From contig JAPNXP010000012.1 in the NCBI GenBank assembly GCA_028753945.1, forward strand, positions 4,052,501-4,116,500: 64,000 bases of DNA. The letters are read 5' to 3'. The notes under the pieces are model-generated. The model did not search any database, was not told the DNA's origin, and saw only the letters and a list, made by a program, of their open reading frames with translations. Both the position numbers and the translations under genes were made by a program. Below are positions 31,081-42,654 of the stretch, piece by piece (positions within the stretch are counted from its first letter, which is position 1; each line of letters opens with the position of its first letter). Origin of the DNA: Hexactinellida sp. DTS-2022 (Eukaryota; Porifera; Hexactinellida).

Positions 31081-33933
31081 TTATATAAAGTTATAAACAT
31101 GAAGATTTTATAGGCGCCCATATTGACAGTATGCAAGTTGTTAAAGAGTATAAATAGTTTTTGTTGGCTCTTAATATTGTGTTCTAGCCCACCCAGTGTA
31201 TGACGAATGCTCTACGTATAGCTGGGGTCCAACCATCGAAGCTTCGGGAAAAAGCTTAAATATGATGTTCAATCCGCTGCTTCCCGCTGTTAGATCGTGG
31301 ACAAGGAGAACTAACACTTTTTTTTCTTTTTTATAAAATTATAGTCAAGAGTATTTCTTGCAGATGGAAATATACTCACATAATTTGTCGTTGTTATGGA
31401 ATGTATAATCTTAATTTTCAATAGAATTATTTCAAGTTGAAACAATAGAATTAGATAACACTTTTAAGGTCATCCTGTACTGATATTCGGGCGAATACGG
31501 TGAATCTCAGAATTGCATAATTTACTACTAGGAATACTCTAGATGAGATAGAGATTGACTTCTATGATTTTTTTTCTTCTTAATTTTCAATAAAGATGGT
31601 GTTTTTCAATAAAATATGACGTCGACTTCCTTATATGGGCATGGCAATTTTTCAAAAATTGTTGAATCTTTTTGAATTTTTGAACATATTATTATGAGAC
31701 TATTTCCTCTTAGTAATAATTTTTAATTTATATATTTTTGCAGAAGAAACGATGCTATAGGACATTTTTTCAAAATAATTATATAACGCAGTCGTGCACT
31801 AAACTAGCGTTATAAAATTTTAGAAGAAAAATTTTTCAATTCTAGATCAAGGGTCTGAGGATGGATCATGTGTTACCCCAGAGAAATTTTTTGACTTTCT
31901 GATAATTATTCTTGGTTTTATAAGCATTCTAAGGCTGCGGCCCACGAATTTCTCCGAATTTCAGCATCAAAAGAGGTGATAAAATTCTGCACTGCCATAT
32001 ACTGTGTCCCAAAATTAAAAAATTCGGGATCTACAGGTCAAAATATATAGGTTCACGTCGAAAGGTTCAGGAATATGTCAAAAATTAGGAAATTAGGGGC
32101 ATAAAAGAATATGAAGGGTATGCAAGTACCCGGTGATCTTATATTACTGTGGCAAATTGGACTGCAGGATAATTCTGTTATTCTTCATAAAAATGCGTCA
32201 GCTTCTTATCTATACGTAGCATTTGGTTTCAACACTTTTACAATGATATATCATGAGTTATGACCAATTTATGATGGTTTTGTCTGTTTTGTCATATTTT
32301 CACACCTCAAGGCCCTCAAATATACAATAATGTATTATATAAATCCCCAATTTGGTAATACAAAGATGGAAATAGCATTTGCGCACAAAATGAGACGTTA
32401 CACGACACGATCCAATGATTATTCGATAGGATATGGACTTTTGGGACTCAGAAGGGGGCAAAAAATCACACATTTCACACCTGTTGATATTTCAGAAACG
32501 CTTTGAGATAAAATGATTATAGCCATTAGAAAATACTGTAAATACCTGACTTTCTATACGTTTATAATACATTTTAGGACTCTAGGTGTCACACTTTTTA
32601 ACATGACCATATATGGTAATTTGATTTGACCAATTTTGATGACGAAGCAAATTTCTCTTTCCCAATTACACAAACTCCTTAGTGTTTATTGATACAATGT
32701 AGTCTAGTCATTAATTGTGTGCAGGTACCAGTGTGTGCCCGCACACACTAATACACTGATTGTGTGCGGTCATACAGCAGTGTGTAGCTGCACACACTAA
32801 CATGACAGTGTGTGTGGGTACACACCGCAACATAAATACATGTAAAAAATTTACTTGTTTATCATCCAGATTTTTTAGAAAATATGGACGGCGGACGGGA
32901 TTTTCTTTTTCTTTTTAATTCCATTAATATGAAACAACATATCCAATATAAAATAATACATATTCTGATTTAATTTAATTAGAAAAACACAAGGCAATGC
33001 CCAAAATATAAAAGTAATGCTCTAAAATTCTTGACTTATTAAAATTGATACATTAGGAATATTTAAAGTTAACAGCAGTCAATAGCTAATATTTTGCACT
33101 TTTAAGTTCATAAGTTAATAGTAAATGAATCCGGACGGAGTGTAAAAATTGGGACGGGCGGGAATATTCAACAAGTAATTTATTTGATAGGGCCTAACTT
33201 TTGTAGTATTAGATTTCAGATATTCGAATTTTTAGAGTAAATGTTCAAAGTTCGAGAGGTTCTATTAATGCTAGCATAAAATGGGTGGTTCTAAACAATT
33301 CCTTGTTCCAAAATACACCATATAAATTGATTTTAATCAAAAGAAAAAGGTAAAAAATATCGGCGATTTTTGGCCCATGGTCCCCAGGTTTGAAGGGGTG
33401 TAAAAAATTTTCCTCACAGCTTTGGGCTTGCAACTTTTTTTCTATGTTTATTCGGACACAGAAGAAGACGCTAGTGTAGAAATTGTTGGTAACAATTTTT
33501 TTCAAGGTTTTGAGTTATAATTCCCTAACTAATAGATATTTTTAGCTATCCTATCTATTGTTATTTATTATTTAGAGCCATTCATAGTATTCATTTCGCA
33601 GTTTCTAACAATCTATAATTGCTATTTCTTAGGCTCCGGAGGGGATTGCTACGCCCCCCCCCTGCATCCCCTATACTGTAACAGTTCAGTTTGCGTGATG
33701 TTAAATTCCTACACTGACTGAGGAAACATGCAAGTCCAAAACTCAATAACCAAATGATTCCTATCTGTTTTAATGAATCTAATCTAATTTAGAGATTTGC
33801 TAGTTAACTTGGAAAGACGGACACATTCACAAGTCGCGTATATTATACTATTTATCTTACTGTAGAAGAAGAATAATCCCAAGTTGATCGTTCTTGATAT
33901 TTATACAATAAAAACAAACTATAGACTAAAACA
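31081..33933. other. 2.85-kb intergenic stretch upstream of SMARCD
   Basis: No gene or long frame seen. Positions 31360-31460 are a Fold-1 body fragment ('cacataatttgtcgttgttatggaatgta' is shared with 3180-3215). Positions 32710-32830 hold repeated AGTGTGTGC/GCACACACT pairs. Two similar 'ggacgg.gggacggg' blocks lie at about 32886 and 33140 and could be ends of one element. A C-run lies at about 33652. Confidence 0.5.
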
Positions 33934-35433
33934 ATGGTTTCTTATCCGAATGCTCCCTACTCTTCCAACTCGGGTGTCATGCCCAACTATCCGTCCCAGC
34001 TGCTCCGCAGACCTCCATTGCCAGTCCCCAACCAAAGCTCTCGCCTTCCGCTCATCTCCAGCAATCTCTCCTATCCGCCGCACGACTACCAGTACTCGAA
34101 CTCAATGGCGAGTATGCACCCTCTGGCGGCTGCGACCTCCGCCTCTTCCCACTCCGGTGTCAAGCGGAAGCCCCCCGTCCCGCCCGGACTGGAGCAGATG
34201 AAGGGACTGCCCCGCCTGCCCTCTGGCCAGATGATGCTGCCCAGACCGAAGCGCTACAAGACCTCGGACCGTGTCCTGCCGCGACAGATCCGCTCTTTCG
34301 TGCCTGAGGGAGAGAACTACCACCAGCTGCTGATGCTGGAGAAGAGACTGGACAGCATTCTGCAGCGGGTGAAGATTCAGTTCGAACATTCTGTCAAGGA
34401 CAAGAACAACTTCCGGCTCCCTCGCAAACTCCGCATGTACATCAGCCACAGCTACATCGAGCCCACCTCTCCCTCCGACCCCGCGACCCCAACCGACCCC
34501 CTGCAGTGGGAGCTGAAGCTAGAGGGAAAGCTGCTGAGTCCAAACTCGAGCGACACTCCAGACCCTCAGCCCTCCGTCCGATTCTCCGCCTTCTTCAGCC
34601 GAGTCATATTCGAGCTGGACAGCGAGCTCTACGGCTCGGACTCGCACCTGCTGGACTGGCAGGGGAAGGAGTCCCAGGAGGAAGACAAGGACGGGATTCG
34701 TATCAAGCGGATGTGTGACGACAGACCTGTCAAGTGCGACATCCTGCTGCAGGTGGTGTACGACCCGCCCCGGTTCCAGCTGAAGCCGGCGCTGGCCGGG
34801 CTGCTCGGCACCCAGATACAGAGTCAGCAGGGAGTGCTCCTGGCGCTGTGGAGCTATATAAAGTCTCAGGGGCTGCAGGACGCTCACAACAAGGAGGTCA
34901 TCAACATGGACTCCCACCTGAGGTCCGTGTTCTCCTGCGACTCTCTCAAGTTCTCGCAGCTGAGAGACGCGCTGCAGCCGCAACTCAGCGCGCCGGACCC
35001 CATCGTAGTCAACTACATGATCAGCCGGGAGGGACTGGACAAGCAGTTCTCTGTCTACGACATCGATGTAGAGTGCGAGGACCCCTCCTATGCCAAGATC
35101 CAACAATTCATACAGAATATCAATCAGCCGCAGCAGGAGATCATCAGGACCGACCAGCTGATAAACGAGCAGATAGAGCGTATAAACGATATGAAACAGA
35201 GCAGAGAGTTCTTCATGGCGTACTATCAACAGCCGCAGAGGTTCCTCGACGACTGGATGTCTTCCCAGACGCGAGACCTTAAAGTTATGCAGGATCTGGA
35301 CAGGAAGCCGGATCTGGAGAGGAACTCTGACAACTACCAAGGCGAGTGGACCTCTGACGCTGTTACCAAGTACATCTACCTTAAAGTCAGCAGTAAGAAG
35401 CAGGAGATCGACAAGAGTGGTGTGAGAATTTAA
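33934..35433 (+). CDS. SMARCD1: SMARCD/BAF60 subunit of the SWI/SNF chromatin remodeller
   Basis: A single frame of 499 codons; human SMARCD1 is 515. SMARCD proteins link transcription factors to the BAF/PBAF remodelling complexes in the nucleus. The N-terminus is Pro/Ser-rich and disordered (1-100). The conserved core follows (KRYKTSDRVLPRQIRSFVPE, then MLEKRLDSILQRVKIQF at about 130). The SWIB domain spans about 270-355 (PPRFQLKPALAGLLG, VLLALWSYIKSQGLQD, KFSQLRDALQPQL). The family's C-terminal helices (about 395-470) include REFFMAYYQQPQRFLDDW. ACAATGG around the start is a good initiation context. ATTAAA is at 35497. The frame has much higher GC than its flanks, which creates long antisense shadows. 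No intron is seen. The vertebrate paralogue cannot be assigned. Confidence 0.95.
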   Translation: MVSYPNAPYSSNSGVMPNYPSQLLRRPPLPVPNQSSRLPLISSNLSYPPHDYQYSNSMASMHPLAAATSASSHSGVKRKPPVPPGLEQMKGLPRLPSGQMMLPRPKRYKTSDRVLPRQIRSFVPEGENYHQLLMLEKRLDSILQRVKIQFEHSVKDKNNFRLPRKLRMYISHSYIEPTSPSDPATPTDPLQWELKLEGKLLSPNSSDTPDPQPSVRFSAFFSRVIFELDSELYGSDSHLLDWQGKESQEEDKDGIRIKRMCDDRPVKCDILLQVVYDPPRFQLKPALAGLLGTQIQSQQGVLLALWSYIKSQGLQDAHNKEVINMDSHLRSVFSCDSLKFSQLRDALQPQLSAPDPIVVNYMISREGLDKQFSVYDIDVECEDPSYAKIQQFIQNINQPQQEIIRTDQLINEQIERINDMKQSREFFMAYYQQPQRFLDDWMSSQTRDLKVMQDLDRKPDLERNSDNYQGEWTSDAVTKYIYLKVSSKKQEIDKSGVRI

Positions 35434-36079
35434 TCAACTTATTTTTCAATTGTATTTGACTGTCTTAACCAATGCTGGTTATTATACACTTGCGGAATTA
35501 AAGAAAGTTATTTGTTACAGAGGGGGGACACCCTAGAAATTTCCCCTCCCAGAATATTCATAATATTATTACTTTTTAACATAGATTTGATTTAAACCAT
35601 TAAATAAACTAAGACAATTTTATTTTTCAAATTTATTTTTCGAAACATCTTTTATGATACCCGGTCTTACAGTATTATTTTTATTTTCAAACCTGCTAAT
35701 GAGATTCATAGTGAGAAAACTCAACTGTTACATGAAATCTCAAAATTTCTATTTAATGGCTTTATTCCACAGCCAGGCTCAGTAGGTGCTTGGTCCCACC
35801 AGGAACTATCTATAAGCCTCCAGATTCAAAAGTTGGTTGATGAGGGGATTACCGGAATTTCTATAGATGAGATTGGTTTTATTGGTGTATCGAAATGACA
35901 TCCGTTGCTGAGGCTGGTTACCAACAAATGTTGATTTTAGGAACACTGCACTGAGCGTTAAATAATTCGCTCCATTCGAGAATAAATTAAAGAACGGAGG
36001 CTGGAGCTGCTCCTAACTATACACTAGCAGATAGATTATCGAGTATCACAGATGTTTATTCGTTGAATTTAACCGATTT
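35434..36079. other. Intergenic between SMARCD and the ANKMY1 relic
   Basis: No gene seen. AT-rich, with the SMARCD 3' end at the left edge. Confidence 0.5.
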
Positions 36080-37234
36080 TTGTCGCCGTATTTCTATCAC
36101 CAGACATTCTCGCTTATGCCATCCATCCCAAGCCCAGAGTTTGCAAGTGCAGCTACAGAAATGCACAATGTGACATCAGTACTCACAGAACTTTAACGCT
36201 ACAAACTCCATAGAGAGCTTCCGCTCTGTAAAGTTCTCAACTAGACTCTTGTGTGTTGCTATTGAGAATAAATCTCCGTTTATACTCTCCTTCTCGTGTT
36301 CAGGCACCATGCCACTGGGACTGCCATCTGTATTCTGTTGATTAGACTACAGTGCTGTTTGGACAGAGACCGTCTTCCACGTTTCTTGCTGCTTGTATAA
36401 ACTTAGACTTTGCTTCTGCCTCGTGTTCCTCGGTTAGTTGACTGAAGTCAAACTCCATAATCTCATCGACAGACATTTGGGATTCAAACAACTTCTGCTG
36501 ACTAACCTTCATCCCATTCGCGCGGATAGTTTTTGCGAAAAGTGTTAGTTATGAATTTCAGCAGTTTGGACCTAGACAGGAACCGTTGCCTCTCAACGCG
36601 AGTCATGGAATGGAATGCCAACTGAGAGCACCGCTTATCCTCCTGAAACGCGGCATTCGCGAAATCTACAATCGTTCCCATCGGCATCCCTTCCCTCACC
36701 TGCACAGGCATCAGCAGATTGGCCGCCGCCTCCAGCAGGCTCCTGATCAGCTTAACGCTTCGCTGCCAGGGCGGAGTGACTGGGCCCGCAGACTAGTGGC
36801 TACGCAGAGAGCGCTGCCCACACCGGGGCCCAGCGGGAGATTGAGATCCGAGTCGTGGGACAGCAGCAGCTCTACCATGGGCTGGCTGTTGTTGAGAATG
36901 GCCAGAGAGAGGGGGGAGTGGCCCTTACACACTATGTTAGGGTTAGCACCGTGCTGAGCAGGACGCGAGATAGATTGGAAATGTGTGTAGAGTTACACAT
37001 GCGGGTAGCCAGCAGGTGGAGAGGAGAGTTCCCATTGAACCCTTCGTTCCTTCCGGCCGCTAGCTGGAGACATGTCTCCGCATTCCCGAGAGAGTCGTCT
37101 TCTACAACAAGGGCATTTGATAATGCATTTGTTATTAGGCCAGTGTTAATGGTCTACCCAACTTTATTTGTTTATTGTCATTATTGCTCATTTTGTGGAA
37201 AGAATAATTATTCGCACACTTTAAATTAGTCATA

Positions 37235-37680
37235 ATTATCTGAAGAAAAATCTATAATTATAGCTGTGCCCACAGCATGTTCCTTTTGTGGCACTATACT
37301 TGGTGCTTGATTGACTGACAGTCCCTACCATAGTACATGATGTCGGCGGAATACATACATTTCGTGACCTTTACATTTCGTGACACGTACAATTCGTGAC
37401 CAGATATTTCAAGGCGCGTACTCGGTTAAAAGTTCCCCAGCACGCCCAGCGGGGGCTTAGAGATGGAAAATATAAATGCCTTGCTTATCCATGAAAGTAT
37501 CTAAAGAATGCAGGGCTAAAAGCCTTGAAATATCTGGTCACGAATTCTAAGGTCACGATTTATAATGTCACGAATTGTAAGGTCAGTGACTCACGATTTG
37601 TAATGTCACGAATTGCATGTATCCCGATGTCGGCACAGCTGTAATTTTAGATTTTTGTAATGTCATCTTAATTATAAAGC
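37235..37680. mobile_element. Fold-1 hairpin copy split by a hAT MITE
   Basis: Left part 37243-37346 ('agctgtgcccacagcatgttcctt..') and right part 37626-37680 ('gatgtcggcacagctgtaattt') are the two arms of a Fold-1 head hairpin. The 37347-37625 element sits between them. Confidence 0.7.
37347..37625. mobile_element. MITE, 279 bp, TSD GATGTCGG, nested in Fold-1
   Basis: GATGTCGG lies at 37339-37346 and 37626-37633. The ends are imperfect inverses (CGGAATACATACATTTCG and GGGATACATGCAATTCG). Both subterminal parts repeat 'attcgtgac' / 'gtcacgaat', and inner arms pair 'gaccagatatttcaagg' with its inverse. The 8-bp duplication suggests hAT or P-type mobilisation. Confidence 0.85.
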
Positions 37681-37734
37681 TGTTAACCATTTCACAAAGT
37701 TGTTCCGGTAAATTTACAATTTGAGGGGGGGGAA

Positions 37735-37930
37735 TCTAAAATTACATCTGTGCCGACAGCATGTTCCTTTACTCAGCCCTTTAGAAGCACTATATTTAGG
37801 TGGCAGTTTATATGATATTGTCCATAAAAGAACATGCTGTCGGCACAGTTGTAGTTTTAGATTTTTCGTAAAATTTTGACGATGTCATAAACATCTCAAG
37901 GTGTCAAGACCTTAGATGCAGGAATATTTA
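37735..37930 (+). mobile_element. Fold-1 hairpin copy
   Basis: Arms 'acatctgtgccgacagcatgttcctt' (37744 onward) and the inverse ending near 37855 form the head hairpin, followed by 'gacgatgtcat' and 'ctcaaggtgtcaaga' as in the full copies. Confidence 0.75.
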
Positions 37931-38491
37931 GGATTTATTCTCGATAATTAGTTTTAAACTTTCTCGGGGCGATAATTAGAGCAGGGCAGGGCTACTACTC
38001 GAGTAAGTACGGTGTGGTTTAACTATAAAGCTATTGGCAGTCTGACCCTGGTGTCGCTCGAGTGTGTTGGTGTCAGCCCCCGCTCCCAGGAGGAGTCTGA
38101 CCAGCTCGAGAGCTCTGAGCGCGTCTCGCTGCGTAGCCAGCAAGTGCAGCAGCCCGCAGCTCCCGTGCTCCGGCCCGAGTCTCGCATTCACGTCAGCGCC
38201 CGCGGCCACGAGCCTAGCGCGGTTCCGGCTAGCACCGGGTAGAACACAGCGGGCAGCGGATAGCTGGCCGAGTTGACACCCGCGCCACACCGCAGCAACA
38301 GGTCTATGGTGCTCTCTAGGCTGTGGACTATGGACGGTTTGAGGGAAGAAGATGGGTTAGAGGCTAGGCCCGGTTCCTTCTCAGCGAGGTGAATATTCAC
38401 ACTGTCGCTAGCACTGGCTACGTCACACAGGGGTACCCTACATTGGAGCATAGACATACCTGCCAAGTCTACAGGGAATTGGCCTATTCTA

Positions 38492-38614
38492 CAGTGCAAC
38501 TTCGATAATTCTATTATCCGAACAACACTGGCTGGTCCCAATGTTGTTAGAATTTGTTTAAATGTTAAATTATTCAAAATTGTTTAACTAGTCCTACGGG
38601 TCAAGGTTGCACTG
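38492..38614. mobile_element. Small MITE, 123 bp, TA-flanked on one side
   Basis: Ends CAGTGCAACTT and AAGGTTGCACTG are near-inverse. TA precedes the element. An isolated end of the same family ('aggttgcactgtat') lies at about 41010. Likely Tc1/mariner-pogo group. Confidence 0.6.
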
Positions 38615-38949
38615 CAATTCAGGGATCCAGGGATGTAATTGAAAATCTATGCCTTTTTATCTTTTATTTGATACTATCCAATATTTGTTATGTCTTCACT
38701 TCAGGGTAGCTGGATTATCCAGTGGGTCAAGATTTCTGGACAAATCCAGGGTACAAAGTGTAATAAATTTAGCAATGGAAATCTTGTAAACTCCTAAATT
38801 GAAACAAAAATTACAAAATTCAAGGAAACCACGCATATTTATAAAATATTGCTGTTGAGTTCATATAATATTAATAAAAGGAGACAGAAGGAAACAGATT
38901 AACATGGAAAAGAATGAACTTGTATAATATTAATACCTTTTTATAAATA
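38615..38949. other. Intergenic, no gene seen
   Basis: AT-rich, nothing recognised. Confidence 0.5.
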
Positions 38950-39133
38950 CAGTCGACTCCACTTAATAGGGTCAGTTTTGTTCCAGGGTAGTTTGACCCA
39001 ATTATGCGGAGAAATCTATTAACCGAAAATATTTTGAGGGTCAAACTAATTCCGTCCTATACATCCTGTGAAATTTTGACCCAATTAAGCGGAGAAATCT
39101 ACTAACTGGTGGCTCTATTGAGTACGTACACTG
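38950..39133. mobile_element. TA-flanked MITE, 'CAGTCGACTCC' family
   Basis: Starts after TA with CAGTCGACTCCACTTAAT. Its interior (ccgaaaatattttg, ccgtcctat.atcctgtgaaattttgaccc) is shared with 41578-41762 and 9310-9412. The right end is degraded but closes with CTG before TA (39134-39135). A lone end of the family is at 60883-60905. Confidence 0.75.
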
Positions 39134-39464
39134 TATACTTTCGTACTTTCGTGTACAAAAGTTCAAATTCCAAAATACGAGTAAACAACTTTTGTGTGCA
39201 AACGAGTGTGTCTAGCAGAGTTAATTATACAACCACTAATTCAACCAACTTAGGAAACAACTTTATTGTGGAATAATATTGTGTAAGGCTACAGAGTTCA
39301 GAGAATAGTACACAGCACTAACCACTGAGAAATCTAGTCATCCTATTTCCACTGATTATGTCGGATAAAGCGTTTTCTACAGAGTCTAATGCACACAGTT
39401 ATAAATAGAAATATTCTGTAACAACTAACTCAATTAACTGAATAGTATCAAAATCAAGTTTACA

Positions 39465-40712
39465 ATGGCGACACAGTTTCCAGAACCCATACCAGTGCCA
39501 CTCGTAGACCCAATAGCGACACAAATCAACCAATCGATAGACAGGTTGATACGCTCTCTCGAGCAGAGAAGAGTCCAGCTGTTGACCGACTTAAGGGACA
39601 GCCGAGAGGAAATGAGAGCCAATCGGGTGGCGCGACAACAAATCGAGCTACAAATAACAGAAACACGCGCGCTATTGGAAGGCCAACTAATGCACAATAA
39701 GCTCCATTCCATGCAGGAGAGAATAGTGGCAGAGTTAGAAGCTACGCGAGCTGAAATGCAAGCCAATGCCCCGCCTCCTCAAGACCTGAAGTTCCTGTGC
39801 GACACACGGGACCTAGAGGGACACATCTCCCGTCTGGGAGAGATTGCACAGATCGACATTCCTCCAGCAGTGCCTGACTACGCTGCATTCCTACAACCCA
39901 GTGTTGCTGTTGGGAAAGAAGGATCAGCTGCTGGAGAGTTAATGGAGCCAAGAGGTGTTACAATCGAACAAGCATCTGGACACATTTATGTGGCAGATAT
40001 GTTCAACAGCCGAATCCAAATATTCTCTGAAACGGGAGAATGTCTCAATCAATTCGGAGATCAACACCTGAATAATCCATGGGGCATATTAACCTACCAA
40101 GACAGTATATTTGTTACGGACATAGGACATGCTGCTATTTTCCAATTCAAGCTGTCAGATCTCACAATAATAAAGCGAGTAGGGAATAGAGGATCTGGAA
40201 AGGAAGAGTTCAATACTCCGAGACAACTCGCTATCTCTCCAAACCAACGTCTCTATGTGCCAGATAGTAACAACAACAGAATCCAAATCATGTCTACAGA
40301 TCTATCTTTCCAAGACTCGCTACGACATCAAACAATGACACGACCTGAAGATGTTAAATTCACAAAGAATGAAATGTTTGTGTTAAGCCGTGAAGACAAT
40401 CCCTGTATCCACGTGTTTACACTATCAGGAGAGAAGTCCCGCTCCATAGTTACCGCAGGAGGAACAGGAATGCAAGTTTCAAGAGCATGGTTCTTCTGTT
40501 TAGACGGACGCAATAATATTGCCATCAGCGACTCGTCTGCTCACGATATCAAGGTATTCTCTCCAGCAGGAGACCTCCTACACACGGTAGGACAGCGAGG
40601 ACATCAAGCTGGAATGTTTAACCACAATAATGGCATTGCAATCCTCAACAATACGAAATTAGTTTGTATCTCTCGAAACAAACACTTCGGACTCCAAATA
40701 TTTACTGCTTAA
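39465..40712 (+). CDS. Coiled-coil/NHL-repeat protein (TRIM-NHL-like, no RING seen)
   Basis: A single frame of 415 codons. Residues about 20-105 form a charged coiled coil (RLIRSLEQRRVQLLTDLRDS, then MQERIVAELEATRAEMQA). Residues about 145-414 are NHL beta-propeller repeats (MEPRGVTIEQASGHIYVAD with MFNSRIQIF; FNTPRQLAISPNQRLYVPD with SNNNRIQIM; closing GIAILNNTKLVCISRNK). TRIM2/TRIM3/Brat-type propellers bind RNA or proteins, and with a RING they act as ubiquitin ligases. This protein has no RING or B-box, so ligase activity is not supported. The ATG in TTACAATGGCG has a good context. AATAAA is at 40764. No intron is seen. The exact family name is not known to me. Confidence 0.85.
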   Translation: MATQFPEPIPVPLVDPIATQINQSIDRLIRSLEQRRVQLLTDLRDSREEMRANRVARQQIELQITETRALLEGQLMHNKLHSMQERIVAELEATRAEMQANAPPPQDLKFLCDTRDLEGHISRLGEIAQIDIPPAVPDYAAFLQPSVAVGKEGSAAGELMEPRGVTIEQASGHIYVADMFNSRIQIFSETGECLNQFGDQHLNNPWGILTYQDSIFVTDIGHAAIFQFKLSDLTIIKRVGNRGSGKEEFNTPRQLAISPNQRLYVPDSNNNRIQIMSTDLSFQDSLRHQTMTRPEDVKFTKNEMFVLSREDNPCIHVFTLSGEKSRSIVTAGGTGMQVSRAWFFCLDGRNNIAISDSSAHDIKVFSPAGDLLHTVGQRGHQAGMFNHNNGIAILNNTKLVCISRNKHFGLQIFTA

Positions 40713-41577
40713 CTGCTATTTCAGCTTAGCTACTTGCTTATTAACCAATTAATGCATTGCTCCAATAAACTGAATATTATAAGTCTCATAACTCGGTAGA
40801 TACTGTAAATGGGATAATATTTCTCAAACAGTTAGTAACTAAAAATACTAAAATACTTATTTTAAAATCCTGGGTATTATTGCTAAAATTCCTGGAATTC
40901 CCTGAATTTTTTAAATTTAGGTGTTTCATTGATTTCCATTGTTAAAAACATGAAATACATTATTTTCTTGAAGAAAAAAAATTGGTATTAATCGTGTTCG
41001 TAATAAAGAGGTTGCACTGTATTATTGAAATAATTATAGCCATTATAAATGCTGTAAATCCATGGGGTTGGCTTGTAAAATTAGAGGCACTTGATTTATC
41101 AGGTATCCCTTGGGATGTGACAAGTATTGGATAAAAACATATTAATTTATTCCCAAAGATGTTCATATTATCTATCTGCTCACTATATTAAAAAGCAACA
41201 TTAAAAAGAGGACATTTGGGGGTATTAGAAGAGTTTTAATTAGATTTAGATACCATGCCAAATTATCGAATAATGTATTATTTTCCAGAGAGTATATTAA
41301 ATTATCATATTACAAAAGAACAATTTATAGTGTCAATGGAAAAAACAGAAATGCCCAGATTTTCAATGAAATCCCAGGAAAAAATACAAGTATGCACACG
41401 AAAGTGTATTATGGATCCCTGAATTTAGGATCACTGTATTTAGAGCATTAGGATATTTCCATCAATTATCACCAGGATCACATAATGCCCTAACTCTATG
41501 GGAAATGCAATGCTCAGCGATTCATCCATTTTTAAAGGAAATTTTCGCGAAAATCGAGAGATGCTCCAATAGACGTA
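40713..41577. other. Intergenic, no gene seen
   Basis: AT-rich. A lone MITE end ('gaggttgcactgtat') lies at about 41010. Confidence 0.5.
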
Positions 41578-41762
41578 CAGTCAACTCCGCTTAATCGGGT
41601 CACATCGGGACCAGGTTGTTTTGACCCGATTAAGCGGAGAAACCGATTAACCGAAAATATTGTAAGCCAAACTGTAATTCTGTCCTATAAATCCTGTGAA
41701 ATTTTGACCCGATTAAGCGGATAAACCGATTAACCGGTGTCCCAATTAAGCGGAGTTGACTG
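41578..41762. mobile_element. TA-flanked MITE, 185 bp, 'CAGTCAACTCCGC' family
   Basis: Begins CAGTCAACTCCGCTTAATC and ends GATT..GGAGTTGACTG in inverse, flanked by TA (41576-41577 and 41763-41764). It is the best preserved copy of the family at 38950 and 9310. It contains several 'accgattaa' units in both orientations. Confidence 0.9.
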
Positions 41763-41764
41763 TA

Positions 41765-42078
41765 TTACAAATTGGGTATTTTAGGCGTGTGTGAGTGAGC
41801 TCAAACTTAATCTAGGCGCACAGAATATTTTGCCTGGATGAAAGCCTAACATTCGAGTCCAGTGTATTATACAGCCATTTGTAAATACCCTCCTAATCCG
41901 CTCTGATCCAATTTTAACACGTAAATCACAAATTAATGTTACGGTAGTATAGGAGAAGATTCCAAATTTTCGCGTTCCTAAATTCAAATTTTCCAAAAAT
42001 CATGCTCCAAAAGGAGCGTCTCGCGCTCCTGGATGATTCCTTGCACGATGATGCTACACTACAGACCTGTATCCTGGG
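41765..42078. other. Intergenic, no gene seen
   Basis: Nothing recognised. Confidence 0.5.
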
Positions 42079-42654
42079 TAGTGCTGCGAACTGGAATTAT
42101 ATTTGATTCAATTCAGTTACAGTTACAGTTACAGTTTTAGTTTCATTTCAGTTACAGTTTTAATTCAGTTACAGTCTTAATTCAGTTACAGTTTTAATTC
42201 AGTTACAGTTTTCATTTCAGTTACAGGTTTCATTTCGGTTACAACTTTACCACAGTCAGTACGATTTCGTACTTAGTTTGGTATTCACAACTTTCACCTA
42301 TTTACGACTAAACCTTGGTTAATTATTACTAACCCTTATTATACTCTATCCAATAAATAATCGTAATCGCTTAATCTAGGTTCCAAGGTCTGCAGACAAC
42401 ATAATCTAGTTTCATTTTTTCTAGTTTCATTTTATGCCGCCTGACTAGTGCTGCAAACCGGAATTGAATTTGAAGAAATTCAATTTCATTTTTAATTTCA
42501 GTTGGAGAAAAATACATTTCAGTTACAGTTACAGTTACAGTTTTATAATCGAGTACATTTCAGTTACAGTTACAGTTACAGTTTAGAAAATCGCTAAAAC
42601 TATTTCAGTTTTAATTCAGTTACAGTTTTAATTCAGTTTCAGTTCGCAGCACTA
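42079..42654. mobile_element. hAT-type element, 576 bp, TSD ATCCTGGG
   Basis: Begins TAGTGCTGCGAACTG and ends CAGTTCGCAGCACTA. ATCCTGGG lies at 42071-42078 and 42655-42662. Most of the body is a dense array of 'cagttaca' (CAGTTACAGTT) in one orientation. At 42445 a second, diverged copy of the left end appears (TAGTGCTGCAAACCGG), so the element looks like a partial internal duplication or two copies fused. Confidence 0.93.

Larger units (their letters stand above)
36080..38450 (-). pseudogene. ANKMY1: ANKMY1-type (ankyrin/MYND) pseudogene
   Basis: Reverse-strand pieces follow the order of ANKMY1. They are: IDLLLRCGAGVNSASYPLP with AVFYPVLAG; ARLVAAGADVNARLGP with LELVRLLLGAGADTN; NSPLHLLATRM; HGANPNIVCKGHSPLSLAI and VGSALCV; KLIRSLLEAAANLLMPVQ and GTIVDFANAAFQEDKRC. 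A MYND-like end follows, with FCEY and then CTCKLWAWDGWHKREC. Single-base frame breaks lie near 38235, 36955 and 36775, there is a TGA inside the MYND finger near 36172, and the stop near 36502 is out of place for the family. Fold-1 and hAT insertions (37235-37930) split it. The N-terminal MORN region was not found. ANKMY1 is associated with ciliated cells. Sequencing indels could mimic some breaks but not all. Confidence 0.75.

Noticed and set aside
34519-35340. 273-codon reverse-strand frame across SMARCD
   Set aside because: It is the shadow of a GC-rich real gene on the other strand and has no family likeness.
37985-38577. Live ankyrin-repeat gene with several small introns
   Set aside because: The frame breaks are single-base and lack gt-ag boundaries, and the MYND finger has an internal stop. 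A pseudogene fits better.
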